A stretch of 7,895 nt of DNA, from contig JAGVEK010000362.1 in assembly GCA_020058315.1 (NCBI GenBank), positions 1 to 7,895 of the forward strand. Direction: 5' to 3'. The stretch comes from Candidatus Zixiibacteriota bacterium. GTDB lineage: Bacteria > Zixibacteria > MSB-5A5 > WJJR01. Within the stretch, counting starts at the first letter, position 1; the number at the start of each line of letters is the position of its first letter. Shown in pieces: positions 6,511 through 7,895 of this stretch. A program made the position numbers and the translations under genes. The notes beneath the pieces were generated by a model that saw only the letters and a list, made by a program, of their open reading frames with translations, had not been told where the DNA came from and made no database searches.

Positions 6511-7851
6511 TCAGCGTGGCTGAATTCGGCGCAACCGCAGGAGTTCCTGCCTCAGAGAATCGGCCAGGCGCTGCAATTCGAACAAGCGACGCTCAAACTC
6601 GGCCGCCCGAAGTGGGGATACTTCGCCGGAGGGTATGTCCCGCGACTCCGCCGCCGGACTCCCCGGAAAAGGGCTACTCGCCAGCGGTCTCCTCTCCTGG
6701 CTGACTGTGGCGCCAGCAGGACTGGGAAAGGAGGGGATGGTTCCTCTCGGAATCACGTCGAGCTGGGGAGAGTCGGCACGTCCGAGCTCGATCACCAGCT
6801 TCAATGGCACTCCACCTCGTATCAAATCAAAAAGCATTCGCTGACCGGGGCGTCCCTGACCCACGAGCTGCCGGAAATGACGCACAGAGCGGATGTCCTG
6901 ACGGTCAACCGCTGTGATAACATCTCCCTCCAACAGTCCGGACTGTTGGGCGGGGGACTTGTTGACCACTCCGGAAACCAAGACGCCTTCACTGGTCTTG
7001 AAGTGTGCGACATACCATCCCGTCAGGTCCTCCACATAGATTCCGACGTATGCGCGCGGCTCTGCGCCCGTGGCAATGACATGCGCGGCGGCGCGCAGTG
7101 CGACCTGGATCGGCACCGCGAGCGAGACCGAAGAGGTCGGTAACTCCAGGCGGCGTCCTGGCACCGTGATGGTACCGAGTTCCTTGCCCGTCTGACATTG
7201 CATGGGATCCAGGTAGAATGGTTCCGAGATCTTGGCTTTGATGAGACCGACGACTTCCCCACGGCTGTTGACCAGTGCGCCACCGGTAGTGCCGGGGGCC
7301 ACCCCGAGGGACAACTGGATCGTCCCATCGGGACGGAAACCGTTCACCTCGCCCCATGATACGCCACCGGAATAGCCGTACGAATTGCCGATCGCACCCA
7401 CCAGGGAACCAACACCCAGTTCTACCGCATCGCCGAATCGCGGCGGCTTAAGACCTTTGATCTTGATCTGGAGTACGGCTACATCGTCGCGGGAACCCAG
7501 CAGCGCCGCCTGAAAGAGACGCCCATCGGAGGTCTCGATCCAGAAGTCGTCGGACCCCTCGATAACCCGGCTGCAAGTGAGTATGATCCCGCTGGTGTCG
7601 AGCACGATGCCTGATCCCACCCGCATCGACGGATTAGGTATGCCGTGGCTGATTCTCGTTCGTTCGGCACTTTGTGTTCCTCGAACGGTGACCATCGAAG
7701 GCGCGACAGTGTTCACCAAGGCACGCAAGTCGCGCTCGAATAGCTGGAGCACGCTGGGTGTCCCGAGCGAGTCGGTCTGCGCATTGGAGGAGGACGGGGT
7801 TCCGAAGACTCCGGTCCACGCCAGAAGAATGACTCCGACCAAGACGCCCAT
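6511..7851 (-). CDS. HtrA/DegP-like secreted trypsin-fold protein with one PDZ domain; probable pseudoprotease
   Basis: 446 residues from the ATG. A hydrophobic signal segment ends near SNA|Q (24/25). The trypsin-like fold runs from about 45 to 250: GSGIVLDTSGIILT (79-92), SDGRLFQAALLGSRDDVAVLQI (108-129), VGAIGNSYG (151-159), GEVVGLI (198-204). At the catalytic sites, the HtrA motif TNNHVV reads TCSRVI here, so His is Arg95; Asp123 is kept; GNSGGPL reads GTTGGAL, so Ser is Thr189. With two of three catalytic residues lost, peptidase activity is unlikely. A segment of about 34 residues (208-241, with one Cys) separates GLIKAK from SLAVPI and is longer than in typical DegP. One PDZ domain (about 267-357, YVGIYVEDL to LVIELG) should bind peptide termini. 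A Pro/Ser-rich linker (362-413) leads to a charged, Leu-rich coiled coil (414-444). The frame is open upstream to the window edge and reads KTRPRHA just before the ATG, a typical signal-peptide n-region, so the true start is probably outside. Likely a periplasmic chaperone or scaffold in one operon with the TamB/TamA-like genes. Fold strong, role inferred. Confidence 0.88.
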   Translation of the reverse strand: MGVLVGVILLAWTGVFGTPSSSNAQTDSLGTPSVLQLFERDLRALVNTVAPSMVTVRGTQSAERTRISHGIPNPSMRVGSGIVLDTSGIILTCSRVIEGSDDFWIETSDGRLFQAALLGSRDDVAVLQIKIKGLKPPRFGDAVELGVGSLVGAIGNSYGYSGGVSWGEVNGFRPDGTIQLSLGVAPGTTGGALVNSRGEVVGLIKAKISEPFYLDPMQCQTGKELGTITVPGRRLELPTSSVSLAVPIQVALRAAAHVIATGAEPRAYVGIYVEDLTGWYVAHFKTSEGVLVSGVVNKSPAQQSGLLEGDVITAVDRQDIRSVRHFRQLVGQGRPGQRMLFDLIRGGVPLKLVIELGRADSPQLDVIPRGTIPSFPSPAGATVSQERRPLASSPFPGSPAAESRDIPSGEVSPLRAAEFERRLFELQRLADSLRQELLRLRRIQPR

Positions 7852-7895
7852 CGCGTGTCGGGGACGTGTTTTCGTATTGTGATTGTCAGACCACC
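7852..7895 (-). other. Probable upstream extension of the HtrA-like gene, cut by the window edge
   Basis: Reading up from the ATG at 7851, the same frame continues to the window edge with no stop and no ATG, GTG or TTG. It encodes WSDNHNTKTRPRHA. The Lys and two Arg would supply the positive n-region that the annotated N-terminus (MGVLVGVILLAW) lacks, and no Shine-Dalgarno precedes the ATG. These 44 bases are therefore more likely coding than promoter, but this cannot be settled here. Confidence 0.45.

Noticed and set aside
6418..7143. A 241-codon plus-strand open frame across the HtrA-like gene start region of tamB
   Set aside because: It runs antisense through the PDZ-coding part and has no domain or plausible ribosome site; a shadow of the real gene.
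1..7895. CRISPR arrays, tRNA or rRNA genes, insertion sequences, integrase or attachment sites
   Set aside because: I found no spaced direct repeats, cloverleaf-like or rRNA sequence, transposase motif or terminal inverted repeats on either strand.

Overview
The window is a compact bacterial region of about 58-60% G+C (estimated by eye) with every credible gene on the minus strand. It encodes an Omp85-type outer-membrane barrel and a TamB-like protein, so the host must be a diderm (Gram-negative-type) bacterium. The gene order (HtrA-like, then TamB, then TamA), the GC content and the divergent proteins would fit an uncultured FCB-group-like or candidate-phylum lineage. That placement is inference; no marker gene here fixes the taxonomy.

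Layout in direction of transcription (high to low coordinates): (1) 7851-6511, a secreted trypsin-fold/PDZ protein of the HtrA family whose catalytic His and Ser are both replaced, so it is probably a pseudoprotease. Its reading frame stays open to the window edge and the true start probably lies outside. (2) A 63-base spacer, then a strong 8-bp hairpin covering the candidate starts of the next gene. (3) 6447-2926, a 1173-codon TamB-family protein with an N-terminal membrane anchor, a long beta-rich body and a typical TamB C-terminal domain. (4) 2938-1019, a TamA-like Omp85 protein with signal peptide, about three POTRA domains and a 16-strand-type barrel; its TTG start overlaps the tamB stop by 13 bases. 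(5) 1018-802, a 217-base non-coding gap with two perfect short hairpins, one of them REP-like. (6) 801-31, a class-I glutamine amidotransferase-like peptidase C26 (PuuD-like) with its catalytic Cys/His/Glu intact.

The first three genes form a coherent envelope-biogenesis unit. TamB would span the periplasm from the inner membrane and meet the POTRA domains of the TamA barrel, and the HtrA-like protein would sit in the periplasm with an intact PDZ domain but no protease centre, possibly as a chaperone or scaffold. The C26 hydrolase looks like an independent metabolic gene. The most noteworthy points are the dead HtrA beside a TamA/TamB module, the hairpin over the tamB start and the 8-base G run inside the barrel gene.
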